Source: Pseudonocardia kujensis (lineage in GTDB: Bacteria; Actinomycetota; Actinomycetes; Mycobacteriales; Pseudonocardiaceae). From it: a stretch of DNA of 64,000 nt. Below are positions 32,387-41,629 of this stretch, piece by piece; position 1 is the first letter of the stretch; every line of letters starts with the position of its first letter. The stretch spans positions 52,172 to 116,171 of the forward strand of contig NZ_JAJSOK010000021.1 in the NCBI RefSeq assembly GCF_021283305.1, given 5' to 3'. Below the pieces are notes generated by a model. That model was given only the letters and a program-made list of their open reading frames with translations. It was not told the DNA's origin and ran no database searches. The position numbers and the translations under genes are program-made.

Positions 32387-34276
32387 CTAGTTCTTTCGGA
32401 GCACCGGCCGCAGCGCGTCGAGGACGTCGATGCTCTCGATGGTGGAGGGCACGGGTTCGTTGGTGCCGTCGGCGATGCCGCGCATGGTTTTGCGGAGGAT
32501 TTTCCCGGAGCGGGTTTTGGGCAGTGCCGCCACGATGGCGACGTCTTTGAGGGCGGCGACGGCGCCGACCTGGTCGCGCACCATCTGCACCAGCTCGGCG
32601 CGCAGCGTGTCCTCATAGCCCTCGGCGGAGGCGTCCACGCCGGCTTTGAGGACCACGAACCCGCGCGGGATCTGACCCTTGAGTTGGTCGGCGACGCCGA
32701 TGACCGCGCACTCGGCCACGTCGGGGTGGGAGGCGAGGACTTCTTCCATCCCGCCGGTCGACAGCCGGTGCCCGGCGACGTTGATGACGTCGTCGGTGCG
32801 GCCCATCACGAACACGTACCCGTCGTCGTCGATCCGGCCGCCGTCGCCGGTGAGGTAGTAGCCCTCGAAGGCCGACATGTAGGACTTGACGAACCGCTCG
32901 TCGTCGTTCCACAGCGTCGGGAACGCCCCCGGCGGGAGCGGCAGCTTGGCGACGATCGCGCCGTCCTGCCCGGCCGGCACGGGCTTGCCGTCGGTGTCGA
33001 GGACCTGGATGTCCCAGCCCGGCAGCGGCCGGGTCGGGGAGCCGGGCTTGATCTCCAGCAGCTCGATCCCGGCCGGGTTGGCCACGATCGGCCAGCCGGT
33101 CTCGGTCTGCCACCAGTGGTCGATCACCGGGATCTCCAGCAGTGCCGAGGCCCAGCGGTAGGTCTCCGGGTCCAGGCGCTCCCCGGCCAGGAACAGGTAC
33201 TTCAGCGAGGACAGGTCGTACTTGCGGGCGTACTCGCCGTTCGGGTCCTCCTTCTTCAACGCCCGAAACGCCGTCGGCGCGGTGAACATCGACCGCACCC
33301 CGTACTCGGCCATCACCCGCCAGAACTGCCCGGCATCCGGGGTGCCGACCGGCTTGCCCTCGTAGAGCACGGTGGTCGCCCCGGCCAGCAGTGGGGCGTA
33401 GACGATGTAGGAGTGCCCGACCACCCAGCCCACGTCCGACGCGGTGAAGATCGTCTGCCCGGCCGAGACGTCGTAGACGTTGGGCATGCTCCACGCCAGT
33501 GCGGTGGCGTAGCCGCCGCCATCACGCACCACGCCCTTGGGTTTGCCGGTCGTGCCCGAGGTGTAGAGGATGTAGAGCGGATCGGTCGAACGCACCGGCA
33601 CCGGATCCGCCGGCGACGCCTTCGCCACCGCCTCGGCCCAGTCCACGTCGTTCGGGCCCATAGCCGCCTCGGCCTGCGGGCGCTGCAGGATCACCTGGCG
33701 CTCGGGCTTGTGCGCCGACAGCTCGATCGCGCGGTCCAGCAGCGGCTTGTACGCGATGACCCGGGAGCCCTCGATCCCGCACGAGGCCGAGACCACGACC
33801 TTCGGGGCGGCGTCGTCGATGCGCACCGCGAGCTCCTTGGCCGCGAACCCGCCGAACACCACCGAATGCACCGCACCCAGCCGGGCGCAGGCCAGCATCG
33901 CGACCACCGCCTCCGGGACCATCGGCATGTAGACCACCACCCGGTCCCCACGCCCCACCCCCAGCCCGCGCAGCACCCCCGCGAACAGGGCGACCTCGTC
34001 ACGCAGCCGCGCGTAGGTGTAGGTCCGCTTGGTGTCGGTGACCGGCGAGTCGTAGACCAACGCCGCCTGCTCGCCCCGCCCGGCGGCGACGTGGCGATCC
34101 AACGCATTGTGCGCCACGTTGAGCTCCCCGTCGGGGAACCACCGGTAGAACGGCGGATTCGACTCATCCAGGGCCCGCGTCGGCGCCCGGTGCCAATCCA
34201 ACGCCCCCGCCGCCCGCAACCAGAACCCCTCCCGGTCCTCCACACTGGCCCGGAAAACGTCCTCGTAAACACCCAC
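32387..34276 (-). CDS. prpE: Propionyl-CoA synthetase (AMP-forming acyl-CoA synthetase)
   Basis: 629-residue ANL-superfamily enzyme. P-loop ILYTSGTTGKPKGVV, the TASDVGWVVGHSYIVY stretch, WWQTETGWPI, YLTGDGG and the C-terminal TRSGKILRKTMR with the acetylatable catalytic Lys. Overall sequence follows PrpE rather than Acs. It converts propionate (or another short acid) to the acyl-CoA via an acyl-adenylate. The GTG start has GGGAGG just upstream. It is transcribed alone, convergent with the IclR gene. Propionate could arise from branched or odd-chain substrates handled elsewhere in the window. Confidence 0.9.
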   Translation of the reverse strand: MGVYEDVFRASVEDREGFWLRAAGALDWHRAPTRALDESNPPFYRWFPDGELNVAHNALDRHVAAGRGEQAALVYDSPVTDTKRTYTYARLRDEVALFAGVLRGLGVGRGDRVVVYMPMVPEAVVAMLACARLGAVHSVVFGGFAAKELAVRIDDAAPKVVVSASCGIEGSRVIAYKPLLDRAIELSAHKPERQVILQRPQAEAAMGPNDVDWAEAVAKASPADPVPVRSTDPLYILYTSGTTGKPKGVVRDGGGYATALAWSMPNVYDVSAGQTIFTASDVGWVVGHSYIVYAPLLAGATTVLYEGKPVGTPDAGQFWRVMAEYGVRSMFTAPTAFRALKKEDPNGEYARKYDLSSLKYLFLAGERLDPETYRWASALLEIPVIDHWWQTETGWPIVANPAGIELLEIKPGSPTRPLPGWDIQVLDTDGKPVPAGQDGAIVAKLPLPPGAFPTLWNDDERFVKSYMSAFEGYYLTGDGGRIDDDGYVFVMGRTDDVINVAGHRLSTGGMEEVLASHPDVAECAVIGVADQLKGQIPRGFVVLKAGVDASAEGYEDTLRAELVQMVRDQVGAVAALKDVAIVAALPKTRSGKILRKTMRGIADGTNEPVPSTIESIDVLDALRPVLRKN

Positions 34277-34490
34277 ACCGGCCTCCCGACCTCGACACCC
34301 TGCTGACGACCTTAGGATGCTCCGCGCCTACGAAGGCTGGCCTGATGGAGAGGCCCAGGCAGAAACAGCCGTCCAGGGGACGACTGCGCACGGTGGTCAG
34401 GGGTGCGGACGGAGGGCCTGCTCGTGCTCCTCCGACACCTCGACCACCAGAGCAGTGACACCAGGCCGGTGAACGGGCACGCGATTCTGA

Positions 34491-35168
34491 TCAGAGCGGC
34501 TCCAGGATGTCCGGAACACCCATCCCGGTCAGGATGTGGAACTCCCACAGGCGCACGGCCTCCCGCGGATCGCCCGTGCGCACCGCGTCGACGAGGGCCT
34601 CGTACAACACCGTGTGCGAGTCGACGAGCACACCTCCCGAGCCCCAGGACACGTCTCCGGTGAGCAGCACGAGGCGCATCTGGTCGGTGAGCCCCGAGTA
34701 GCGCGAGCCCAGGCGTGGCATCCCCGCGAGGCGCACGACCTCCGAGTGGAAGGCGGCGTCCGCGGCAGCCCCGGCCTCCGGATCCCCGTCGACGCGCCGG
34801 AGCTCCTCGATCCACTCGGCGAGCGACTCGACCGGGGTGCCTCGTTGAACGATGGTCCGGACCGCCATCACCTCGTCGGCACAGCGGAGCTTGGCCAGCT
34901 CAGGCACCTCGCCAGGATCGAGGACGGAGATGCGGTAGGAGCGGTTCACCGACTTCTCGACCAGCCCGGAGTGCTCCAGTAGTCGGAGCGCCTCGCGAAC
35001 GGGCGAGCGACTGATGCCCATCTCGTCGGCGAGTACGGAGTCCTTCAGCCGGGTCCCGGGCTTGAGCTGGCCCCGGAGGATGAGCCCTCTGATCTGCCGG
35101 TATGCCTCATCGACGAGCGACGAGGTCCGGATGAGGGACAGTCCGGGAGCGGGGTCGGCGGCGGCCAT
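34491..35168 (-). CDS. GntR family regulator with FCD domain
   Basis: 225 residues. N-terminal GntR winged helix (ILRGQLKPGTRLKDSVLADE, then MGISRSPVREALRLLEHSGL) and a C-terminal FCD ligand-binding helical domain with Asp/His candidates in DAAFHSEVVRL and EFH near the end. ATG 35168 gives the normal family length; open frame upstream crosses the divergent control region. It probably represses the MHS symporter, HpcH aldolase and dehydrogenase operon that starts at 35263. Confidence 0.86.
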   Translation of the reverse strand: MAAADPAPGLSLIRTSSLVDEAYRQIRGLILRGQLKPGTRLKDSVLADEMGISRSPVREALRLLEHSGLVEKSVNRSYRISVLDPGEVPELAKLRCADEVMAVRTIVQRGTPVESLAEWIEELRRVDGDPEAGAAADAAFHSEVVRLAGMPRLGSRYSGLTDQMRLVLLTGDVSWGSGGVLVDSHTVLYEALVDAVRTGDPREAVRLWEFHILTGMGVPDILEPL

Positions 35169-35193
35169 GGGCACATCGTACTTGAACTGCAGA

Positions 35194-35243
35194 CTGTCGA
35201 CAGAACTCAAAACGCAGTAGACGATGTACGGTGTCGCGACACC
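35194..35243. promoter_or_regulatory. Two related palindromes between GntR and the MHS operon
   Basis: CTGTCGACAG (35194-35203) and GGTGTCGCGACACC (35230-35243) share the TGTCG/CGACA pattern and lie in the 94-base divergent interval. They are candidate operator sites for the GntR regulator. Confidence 0.45.
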
Positions 35244-35262
35244 TCTGAGCAAGGGAGCTCGC

Positions 35263-36651
35263 ATGTCAACAACGCCCCCTGACGCCCATCCCACCCTGCC
35301 GACGGCCCCGACCCGGCGCGGTGCGAGATCCACGACGCTCGCCGCGAGCGCCGGCACCATCATCGAGTGGTACGACTACGGCCTCTACGGGATCGTGGCC
35401 GGCCTGGTCATCGCTCCCCTGTTCTTCCCGGCCGCCACCGGCACGGTCGGCCTGCTGGCGACGTTCGCGACGTTCGCCGTCGGGTTCGTCGCCCGGCCCG
35501 TCGGCGGCATCGTGCTGGGCGCGCTCGCCGATCGCATCGGCCGGCGACCCGTCCTCATGCTGTCGATCGTCCTCATCGGCGTGCCCACCGTGCTCATCGG
35601 CGCCCTGCCCACCTACTCGGTGATGGGCGTCTGGGCACCGATCTTGCTGGTCGTGCTGCGGATCGCCCAGGGCTTCGGCGCGGGGGCCGAGCTCGCGGGC
35701 GCGATCACGCTCCTCAACGAGTCCGCGACACCCAGGCGGAAGGGCTACTACGCGTCGTTCGCCATGGCGACCGGGCTCGTCGGCATGATCGTCGCGACGG
35801 TCCTCTACACCGCGATCACGGCGTCGATCTCGTCCGAGGCCTTCCTGTCCTGGGGCTGGCGGCTGCCCTTCCTGCTCAGCGCCGTGCTGACGATCGTCGC
35901 GATCCTCCTGCGCCGCAGGATGGACGAGTCCCCGGAGTTCACCCGGGTGCAGCTCGAGCGCGAGGCGGGGAGGGCCCGGCAGGCGCGGACCAACCCGCTC
36001 CGGGCCGTCTGGGAGTCGTTCGTGGCCAGCCCGCGGAACTGGTTCGCCGGCTTCCTCATCCCCGCGGGCCTCAACGGCACGGCGTACGTGATGCTGACCT
36101 TCGGGATCGGCTACCTCACCAGCACGGTCGGCCTGCCCCGCTCGCAGTCGCTCGTGGTGAACCTCTCCATGCTCGTCACCGGCAGCATCCTCTGTGTCGT
36201 GTGGGGCCAGGTGTGCGACCGCATCGGGGCCAAGCGCGTCATGTACATCGGCATCGTCGGAGCGGTACTGCTCGCCTTCCCGTACTTCGCGGTGCTCGAG
36301 ACGGGCAACCTCGCGCTCATCATCGCGACCAGCGTGGTGATGTTCGCGTTCGCCTGGAGCGCAGGATCGGCCGGTCACACGGTGCTCATGCCGGCCCTGT
36401 TCAAGACCGAGTACCGCACCTCCGGCCTGTTCTCCTCGCGCGAGATCCACAGCGCCCTCATCGCAGGGCCCGCGCCGTTCCTGGCCGCCGCACTGGTGGT
36501 CGCCCTCGGCGGCCAGCCCTGGCTCGTCGCCGGCCTCGTCATCGTGACGCAGCTGCTCACCGCGCTAGCGCTCGTGCTCGGCAGGCCGTTCGTCAGCCGC
36601 GAAGAACTCGACCAGACCCCCGCGCTGCGGGGCGTCGCCGTAAGGGACTGA
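35263..36651 (+). CDS. MHS-family major facilitator transporter
   Basis: 462 residues with about 12 membrane helices. The metabolite:H+ symporter signature is clear: IIEWYDYGLYG in helix 1, the loop LADRIGRRPVL and AGAELAGAITLLNES, plus an extended central loop. These symporters import carboxylates such as shikimate, alpha-ketoglutarate or aromatic acids. ATG 35263 has AAGGGAGC upstream. HpcH aldolase starts three bases after its stop, so the cargo is probably a hydroxy or keto acid degraded by the next two enzymes. Confidence 0.88.
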   Translation: MSTTPPDAHPTLPTAPTRRGARSTTLAASAGTIIEWYDYGLYGIVAGLVIAPLFFPAATGTVGLLATFATFAVGFVARPVGGIVLGALADRIGRRPVLMLSIVLIGVPTVLIGALPTYSVMGVWAPILLVVLRIAQGFGAGAELAGAITLLNESATPRRKGYYASFAMATGLVGMIVATVLYTAITASISSEAFLSWGWRLPFLLSAVLTIVAILLRRRMDESPEFTRVQLEREAGRARQARTNPLRAVWESFVASPRNWFAGFLIPAGLNGTAYVMLTFGIGYLTSTVGLPRSQSLVVNLSMLVTGSILCVVWGQVCDRIGAKRVMYIGIVGAVLLAFPYFAVLETGNLALIIATSVVMFAFAWSAGSAGHTVLMPALFKTEYRTSGLFSSREIHSALIAGPAPFLAAALVVALGGQPWLVAGLVIVTQLLTALALVLGRPFVSREELDQTPALRGVAVRD

Positions 36652-36654
36652 GGC

Positions 36655-37416
36655 ATGACTCTGCACGACTCCCGTCACCACGACCTCCGCAACCGGGTAG
36701 GCGGTGAGGTCCTCATCGGTGCGACCATCGGCATCCCGTCGCCAGTGGTCGTTGAGACTCTGTCGACCGGCCCCTTCGCAGTGCTCTGCATCGACGCCGA
36801 GCACGGGCCGCTCGGCGTCGAGCGGCTCGAGGGGATGCTGCGCGCCGCGGACGTCGGCCCGATCCCCGCCATGGTGCGGGTCCCGGAGGTGGGCTCCTAC
36901 ATCGCGCGCGTGCTCGACCTCGGCGCAGCGGGCATCGTCGTCCCCCGGATCGAGACGGCCGCCGAGGCCGCCGACGTCGTCGCCCGGGCGCGGTACGCAC
37001 CCGAGGGTCGCCGCGGCGCGGGCCCCGGCCGGGGCCAGGGCTACGGCGCCGGCCTCGCCGCCCACGTGGCGCGCGCCAACGCCGAGGTGCTCGTCGCGAT
37101 CCAGATCGAGACCGCGGCCGGGCTCGCCGCCGCCGACGAGATCCTCGCCGTCCCGGGCATCGACGCCATCGTCATCGGCCCGTTCGACCTGGCGACCTCG
37201 CTCGGGGTCCCCATGTGGTCCGACGAGCACGTCGCGGCGATCGACGCGATCTTCGCCGCCGCCGACCACCACGGTGTCGCGAAGGGTGCCTTCGTCCTCA
37301 CCCCGGAGGAGATGCCGCGCTACCGCAGTGCCGGCGCCACACTGCTCTTCGCCGGGATCGACCTCGGCTGGATCGCCGAGGGCGCCCGGCGCACCTGGGA
37401 GGAGGTGAACGGATGA
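36655..37416 (+). CDS. HpcH/HpaI family aldolase
   Basis: 253-residue class II TIM-barrel aldolase: DAEHGPLG, PRIETAAEA, GPGRGQGYG, IQIETAAGL and GPFDLATSLG give the substrate Arg/Glu and metal Glu/Asp of the family. It cleaves 2-keto-3-deoxy or 4-hydroxy-2-oxo acids to pyruvate and an aldehyde. It is the middle gene of a tight operon with the MHS symporter and a D-2-hydroxyacid dehydrogenase (overlap ATGA at 37413-37416). Specificity is not evident. Confidence 0.88.
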   Translation: MTLHDSRHHDLRNRVGGEVLIGATIGIPSPVVVETLSTGPFAVLCIDAEHGPLGVERLEGMLRAADVGPIPAMVRVPEVGSYIARVLDLGAAGIVVPRIETAAEAADVVARARYAPEGRRGAGPGRGQGYGAGLAAHVARANAEVLVAIQIETAAGLAAADEILAVPGIDAIVIGPFDLATSLGVPMWSDEHVAAIDAIFAAADHHGVAKGAFVLTPEEMPRYRSAGATLLFAGIDLGWIAEGARRTWEEVNG

Positions 37417-38390
37417 CGGCGTCGTTCCGCGTGGTCCAGACCTCGACGCAAATTCCCGTCGGGCCGTCCGACCTCACCGTGTTCGACGGCCTCGACGTCG
37501 ACTTCGAGGCCGTTCACGCCCCGGACGAGAGGACCGTCCTGGAGGCGACCCGCGACGCCGACGCGGTGCTCGTCCTGGTCGAGGACTTCCCGAGGCACGT
37601 CATCGAGAACCTGCGGGCCGCCCGCTCGATCACCCGCTACGGGATCGGCTACGACACGATCGACGTCGCCGCGGCCACCGACCGGGGCATCTGGGTGACC
37701 AACGTGCCCGACGCGAACTACCGCGAGGTGGCCGTGCACGCGATCGCGCTCGCCCTCGCGGTCACCCGGCGGCTGCCCGCGCTCGACCGGGGCATCCGGT
37801 CCGAGGGCTGGGCCTCGGCGCTCGCGCCGGGCGTGCACCGCCCGGACGTGCAGACCTTCGGGCTGCTCGGTCTCGGTCGGATCGGCAGGCGCACCGCCGA
37901 GGTGGCCCGCGCGCTCGGCTACACCGTCGTCGCCCACGACCCGGCCGTCGACCCGGGGCCGGAGGGTGTCGAGCTGGTCGGTTTCGACGAGCTCGTCGCG
38001 CGGTCGGACGTGCTGTCGCTGCACGTGCCGCTGTCGGAGTCGACGCGCGACGTGATCGACGCCGCGGTGCTCGCGCGCATGCGGCCCGGCTCGGTGCTGG
38101 TCAACGTCTCGCGCGGGGGTCTCGTCGACGAGCACGCGTTGGCCGACGCGCTCGTCGACGGTCACCTGTTCGGGGCGGGGCTCGACGCGTTCGCCCACGA
38201 GCCGCTCGAGGACGGCAGCCCGCTGCGCGGTCTGGACTCCGTGATCCTCACCCCGCACGCCGCGCACTGGAGCGAGGAGTCCTGGGCGGAGGTGCGGTCG
38301 AGTGCGCTGGCCGACGTGGCCCGGGTCCTGCGTGGCGAGGAACCGCGCAGTCCCGTCAACCGGCCGCAACCGCTCCGCCGCGTCCCGTGA
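37413..38390 (+). CDS. D-isomer 2-hydroxyacid dehydrogenase
   Basis: 325 residues. NAD-binding GLLGLGRIGRR near residue 150, catalytic Arg in NVSRGG, Glu in FAHEPL and His in TPHAAHWSE. It would interconvert a 2-hydroxy acid and the 2-keto acid used by the aldolase, or reduce glyoxylate/hydroxypyruvate-like products. The start overlaps the aldolase stop. A convergent-gene hairpin follows at 38392-38433. Confidence 0.88.
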   Translation: MTASFRVVQTSTQIPVGPSDLTVFDGLDVDFEAVHAPDERTVLEATRDADAVLVLVEDFPRHVIENLRAARSITRYGIGYDTIDVAAATDRGIWVTNVPDANYREVAVHAIALALAVTRRLPALDRGIRSEGWASALAPGVHRPDVQTFGLLGLGRIGRRTAEVARALGYTVVAHDPAVDPGPEGVELVGFDELVARSDVLSLHVPLSESTRDVIDAAVLARMRPGSVLVNVSRGGLVDEHALADALVDGHLFGAGLDAFAHEPLEDGSPLRGLDSVILTPHAAHWSEESWAEVRSSALADVARVLRGEEPRSPVNRPQPLRRVP

Positions 38391-38391
38391 C

Positions 38392-38433
38392 CGGTGCGGC
38401 CGGCCCGGGTGCATCCCACGGCCGGCCGCACCG
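38392..38433. terminator. Bidirectional terminator-like hairpin
   Basis: A perfect 12-bp stem, CGGTGCGGCCGG (38392-38403) with its complement (38422-38433), lies between the convergent dehydrogenase stop (38390) and transporter stop (38442). Confidence 0.7.
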
Positions 38434-38441
38434 CCCCGCGG

Positions 38442-39779
38442 TCAGGAAGCGTCCACCACCGTCCGCCCGGTGGACGGCTCGGCGCCGTCGGCGAGCGGGT
38501 CGCCCGCGTAAGCGTGGCTGCGCGGCATCAGGAACACCAGCAGGACGCCGATCGCCGTCGGCACCAGCAGGGCGTAGAACGTCCAGGCCACCGGCAGTCC
38601 CGCGGCGATGATCCATCCACCGGCGATCGGGCCGAGGATGCCGCCCAGACGGGCGATGGTGAAGTAGGTGCCCAGAGCCGAGGCCTGCATCGTCGTCGGG
38701 AACCAGGTCGCGACGTAGCCGTTGAGGATCGCAGCCGTGCCGCTGCCGCCGACCCCAGCCAGGGCGACCGCGACGTAGAGCACGGCGGTGGACGGTCCCG
38801 AGGCGAGGACCACCAGCGCCACCACCCCGATGCCGAAGCCGAGGAGCACCAGCAACCGGGGGTGCGATCGGTCCGCCGCCCACGACATGACCAGGCCACC
38901 CGCGATGGCGCCCAGGGACATCGTCGCGAGGAAGCTCAACGCGGAACCGAGCGGGTAGCCCGCCATCCTCATCAGCTGCGGCAGCCAGGTGTTGAGGCCG
39001 TACATGAGCAGCTGCACGACCAGACCGCCGATGCCGAAGACGATCAGGAACCCCAACAACGGACGACGGGCGAGACTGCGCAGCGGCGAGCGCCGCACCG
39101 CGTCCGGCCGAGGGCTCTCGGCGACCTCGACGCCGTAGCGCGCAGCCACCGCCCGGGCCTCGTCCAAGCGGCCCTTCGACACCAGGTACTGGATCGACTC
39201 GGGCAGCGCGAGCCACGCTACGGGCAGCAACAGCAGTGGCAGCGCGGCGATGACGTACATCGGCCGGAAGCCGTACGCCTCGATGATCACGATGCCGAGC
39301 AGCGCCGCGACGAGCGTGCCCACCATGAAGCCGGCGGTGAGCACCATGTTGACCACGTTGCGCCGGGCCTTCGGCGCGAACTCCACGGCCAGTGCGATGG
39401 CGGTCGGCATGACGCCCCCGAGGCCGAGCCCGGCCAGGAAGCGGAAGATCCCGAACACGGTGGCGGTGGGCGCGAGGGCGCACACGGCCATGCAGACCGA
39501 GAACCAGCCGGAGCTGGCCATCAGCATGAGCTTGCGGCCGAGCACGTCGGTGGCGAAGCCGCACAGCAGGGAGCCGATCAGCATGCCGATCAGGGCCAGG
39601 CTGGCGATGAACCCCAACTCGGCGGCGTTGAGGCCCCATGGCTCGTACTGCAGCAGGGCCGGGATGGTCGTGGCGAAGACGGAGACGTCGTAGCCGTCGA
39701 ACACCAGGACCAGCGCGCAGAACGCGGCGATCATGGGTGCGGGCAGCCTTCCGGCTGACGGCGGTGTGAGTGCTCCCAT
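38442..39779 (-). CDS. AAHS-family aromatic acid:H+ symporter
   Basis: 445 residues, about 12 membrane helices. FDGYDVSVFA in helix 1 carries the acidic residues of the aromatic acid/H+ symporter family (PcaK, BenK), and DVLGRKLMLM is the loop 2-3 motif. It would import an aromatic or alicyclic carboxylate for the CoA-transferase/thiolase operon upstream. ATG 39779 has GAGGAGC before it. It lies 160 bases after the DUF35 gene on the same strand and may be the last cistron. Confidence 0.87.
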   Translation of the reverse strand: MGALTPPSAGRLPAPMIAAFCALVLVFDGYDVSVFATTIPALLQYEPWGLNAAELGFIASLALIGMLIGSLLCGFATDVLGRKLMLMASSGWFSVCMAVCALAPTATVFGIFRFLAGLGLGGVMPTAIALAVEFAPKARRNVVNMVLTAGFMVGTLVAALLGIVIIEAYGFRPMYVIAALPLLLLPVAWLALPESIQYLVSKGRLDEARAVAARYGVEVAESPRPDAVRRSPLRSLARRPLLGFLIVFGIGGLVVQLLMYGLNTWLPQLMRMAGYPLGSALSFLATMSLGAIAGGLVMSWAADRSHPRLLVLLGFGIGVVALVVLASGPSTAVLYVAVALAGVGGSGTAAILNGYVATWFPTTMQASALGTYFTIARLGGILGPIAGGWIIAAGLPVAWTFYALLVPTAIGVLLVFLMPRSHAYAGDPLADGAEPSTGRTVVDAS

Positions 39780-39939
39780 CGGGGCTCCTCGTCGTTGAGG
39801 CGGAGCATGCGCTCCGTGCGGGGGTTGCGGCGGAAGTGGTATCGGGAGTGCGACCGGGCCATCGGCGAGGGCCCGGTGACGTGCCTTGGTCCGGTGGCGA
39901 GCACGCTGCCGTCGAGCGCGGGTCGCCCGGGCCCGGTGG

Positions 39940-40380
39940 CTAGCGGGACGCGGGTGCCGGGTCCTCGACGCGGCGCCACGCGACGGAGCCGCTTTCCGGT
40001 CCGAGGTCGTCGAACACGGCCTCCATGCGCTGGCCGCACTCGAGCGACTCCGGGTCGGGACCGGCGTAGCGGCCGATGAAGCGCACCCCGTCGGCCACCT
40101 CGACGACCACGACGCCGTAGGGCAGCTTGTCGGCGAACGCCCGGTGGAACGCGCGGTACATGACGCTGTAGGTGTAGACGACCCCCTCGGTGGGGACGTC
40201 GACCGGCTCGAAGGTCGAGCTCTGGCAGTGCCCGCATAGCTCACGCGGCGGCCACTGCAGCTGGCCGCACCCGGTGCAGATCTCGGCGACCAGGCGCCCG
40301 TCGCGCAGACCCTTGAAGTAGTCGGCGTACAGCGGGCTGTCCGGCATCAGCGGGACCGGGCTGAGGTTGGCGGTCGTCAT
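39940..40380 (-). CDS. DUF35 Zn-ribbon/OB-fold protein
   Basis: 146 residues. Two CxxC pairs (CTGCG and CGHCQ) form a rubredoxin-like zinc ribbon around residues 35-52, followed by an OB-fold acyl-CoA-binding domain (GVVYTYSVMYRAFH, YGVVVVEV). DUF35 proteins are partners of thiolase-like proteins, for example ChsH2 with Ltp2 and BbsA with BbsB. The adjacent thiolase-like gene (43 bases upstream) is the obvious partner. AGGAGC precedes the ATG. Confidence 0.88.
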   Translation of the reverse strand: MTTANLSPVPLMPDSPLYADYFKGLRDGRLVAEICTGCGQLQWPPRELCGHCQSSTFEPVDVPTEGVVYTYSVMYRAFHRAFADKLPYGVVVVEVADGVRFIGRYAGPDPESLECGQRMEAVFDDLGPESGSVAWRRVEDPAPASR

Positions 40381-40423
40381 GGGTCGGAGCTCCTTCGGGC
40401 AGGTGTCGTGGATGGCAGGGTGC

Positions 40424-41602
40424 TCAGTTGTGCAGGATCACGACGGAGCCGTCGCTGAAGTCGCCGTACCCGGTGACCAGCCCGATGTGGGCGTCCTCCA
40501 CCTGGGCCGGGCCAGCTTCGCCGCGCAGCTGGATGACGGCCTCGATCACGTGGTTCATGCCGATGCCGTGGGCTTGGGAGAGCAGGCCGCCGTGGGTGTT
40601 GACGGGCATGTCGCCGCCGAGGGCGATCCGGCCGCCGCTGACGAAGTCCGACGCCTCGCCGCGGTCGCAGAAGCCCATCTCCTCGAGCTGGCGCAGGACG
40701 ATGAAGGTGAAGCAGTCGTAGATCTCGGCGAAGTCGATGTCGTCGTGCCGGACGCCCGCCATGTCGAAGGCGCGGCTCGCGGCCTTGGTGATGCCCATGT
40801 CGAGGATGTTCGGCCGGGTGGACAGGTCGTCGGGGCACTCGGCGTGGCCCTCCGCGCCCCCGGCGATGGCGACGGCCCGCCCGTTCATGTGCCGGGCCTC
40901 CTCCTCCGACACGACCAGGACCGCGGCCGCCCCGTCGGTCTCCAGGCAGATGTCGAAGAGGTGGAACGGCTTGACCAGTACCGGCGAAGCCCGGTACTGG
41001 TCGCTGGTCAGCTCGCGGTCCCGCATGTAGGCCTTGCTGTTGAGGTGCGCGTGCCTGCGGGTGGTGAGGGCGACCGTCTCCATGCCCGCCGGGTCCGCCT
41101 TGGTCTCGTGGAACCAGCGGTTCGCGTGCAGGCTGTACCACTGCATCGCCGCGAGCAGGCCGGCCGGGTTCTCCAGGTTGTTGCGGATTTCGGCCCCGGG
41201 TACGTTCCCCACCCCACCCGGGGTCTGCTCCATCGAGCTGAGTCGGACGGGCCGGGAGAACCAGTTGTGCCCGGTGGGCACGAGGACCCGGGTGGCCAGG
41301 CTGGCCGCGATGGCGGCAGCCGCCTGCACGACGGCTGCGACCGGGGAGGCGCCTCCGATGTGCACATGGGAGTGGAAGCGCAGGTCCTTGATGCCGAGGG
41401 CGGCGATGAAGTCCTCGTTGGTAGGGACGTCCTTCCACGCCATGACGATGCCGTCGACGGTCGAGGGGTCGATCCCGGCGTCGCGACAGGCGGCGGCCGA
41501 GGCCTCCAGGATCAGCTGGCGTTCGCTCTTGGGCGTGCCGCGGACGTACTCGGTCTCGGCCACTCCGGCGATGTAGGCCTTGTCGGTGAGGGTGGCGACC
41601 AT
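40424..41602 (-). CDS. Thiolase-like (SCP2-type) protein, nucleophilic Cys absent
   Basis: 392-residue thiolase-fold protein of the lipid-transfer/SCP2-thiolase group. The conserved NTHGGLLSQAHGIGMNH segment near the C-terminus is present. Where thiolases have the nucleophilic Cys, this sequence reads HVHIGGASPVAAV, with no Cys, so Claisen-type thiolysis is unlikely. With the neighbouring DUF35 protein it resembles Ltp2-like retro-aldolases, which use Tyr residues; AEIYDCFTF offers such a Tyr. It probably cleaves a beta-hydroxyacyl-CoA made after CoA transfer. CaiB-type genes lie upstream. Confidence 0.82.
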   Translation of the reverse strand: MVATLTDKAYIAGVAETEYVRGTPKSERQLILEASAAACRDAGIDPSTVDGIVMAWKDVPTNEDFIAALGIKDLRFHSHVHIGGASPVAAVVQAAAAIAASLATRVLVPTGHNWFSRPVRLSSMEQTPGGVGNVPGAEIRNNLENPAGLLAAMQWYSLHANRWFHETKADPAGMETVALTTRRHAHLNSKAYMRDRELTSDQYRASPVLVKPFHLFDICLETDGAAAVLVVSEEEARHMNGRAVAIAGGAEGHAECPDDLSTRPNILDMGITKAASRAFDMAGVRHDDIDFAEIYDCFTFIVLRQLEEMGFCDRGEASDFVSGGRIALGGDMPVNTHGGLLSQAHGIGMNHVIEAVIQLRGEAGPAQVEDAHIGLVTGYGDFSDGSVVILHN

Positions 41603-41629
41603 CGGACGACTCCTTGTCGGTGAGGGAAC

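Noticed and set aside
38386..38396. Half-site identical to the 15118 palindrome arm (CGTGACCGGTG)
   Set aside because: It overlaps a gene stop and a terminator stem and has no matching second half.
39731..39862. 43-codon minus-strand ORF overlapping the start of the AAHS transporter
   Set aside because: Arg-rich peptide without a ribosome-binding site or known family; not enough evidence for a gene.
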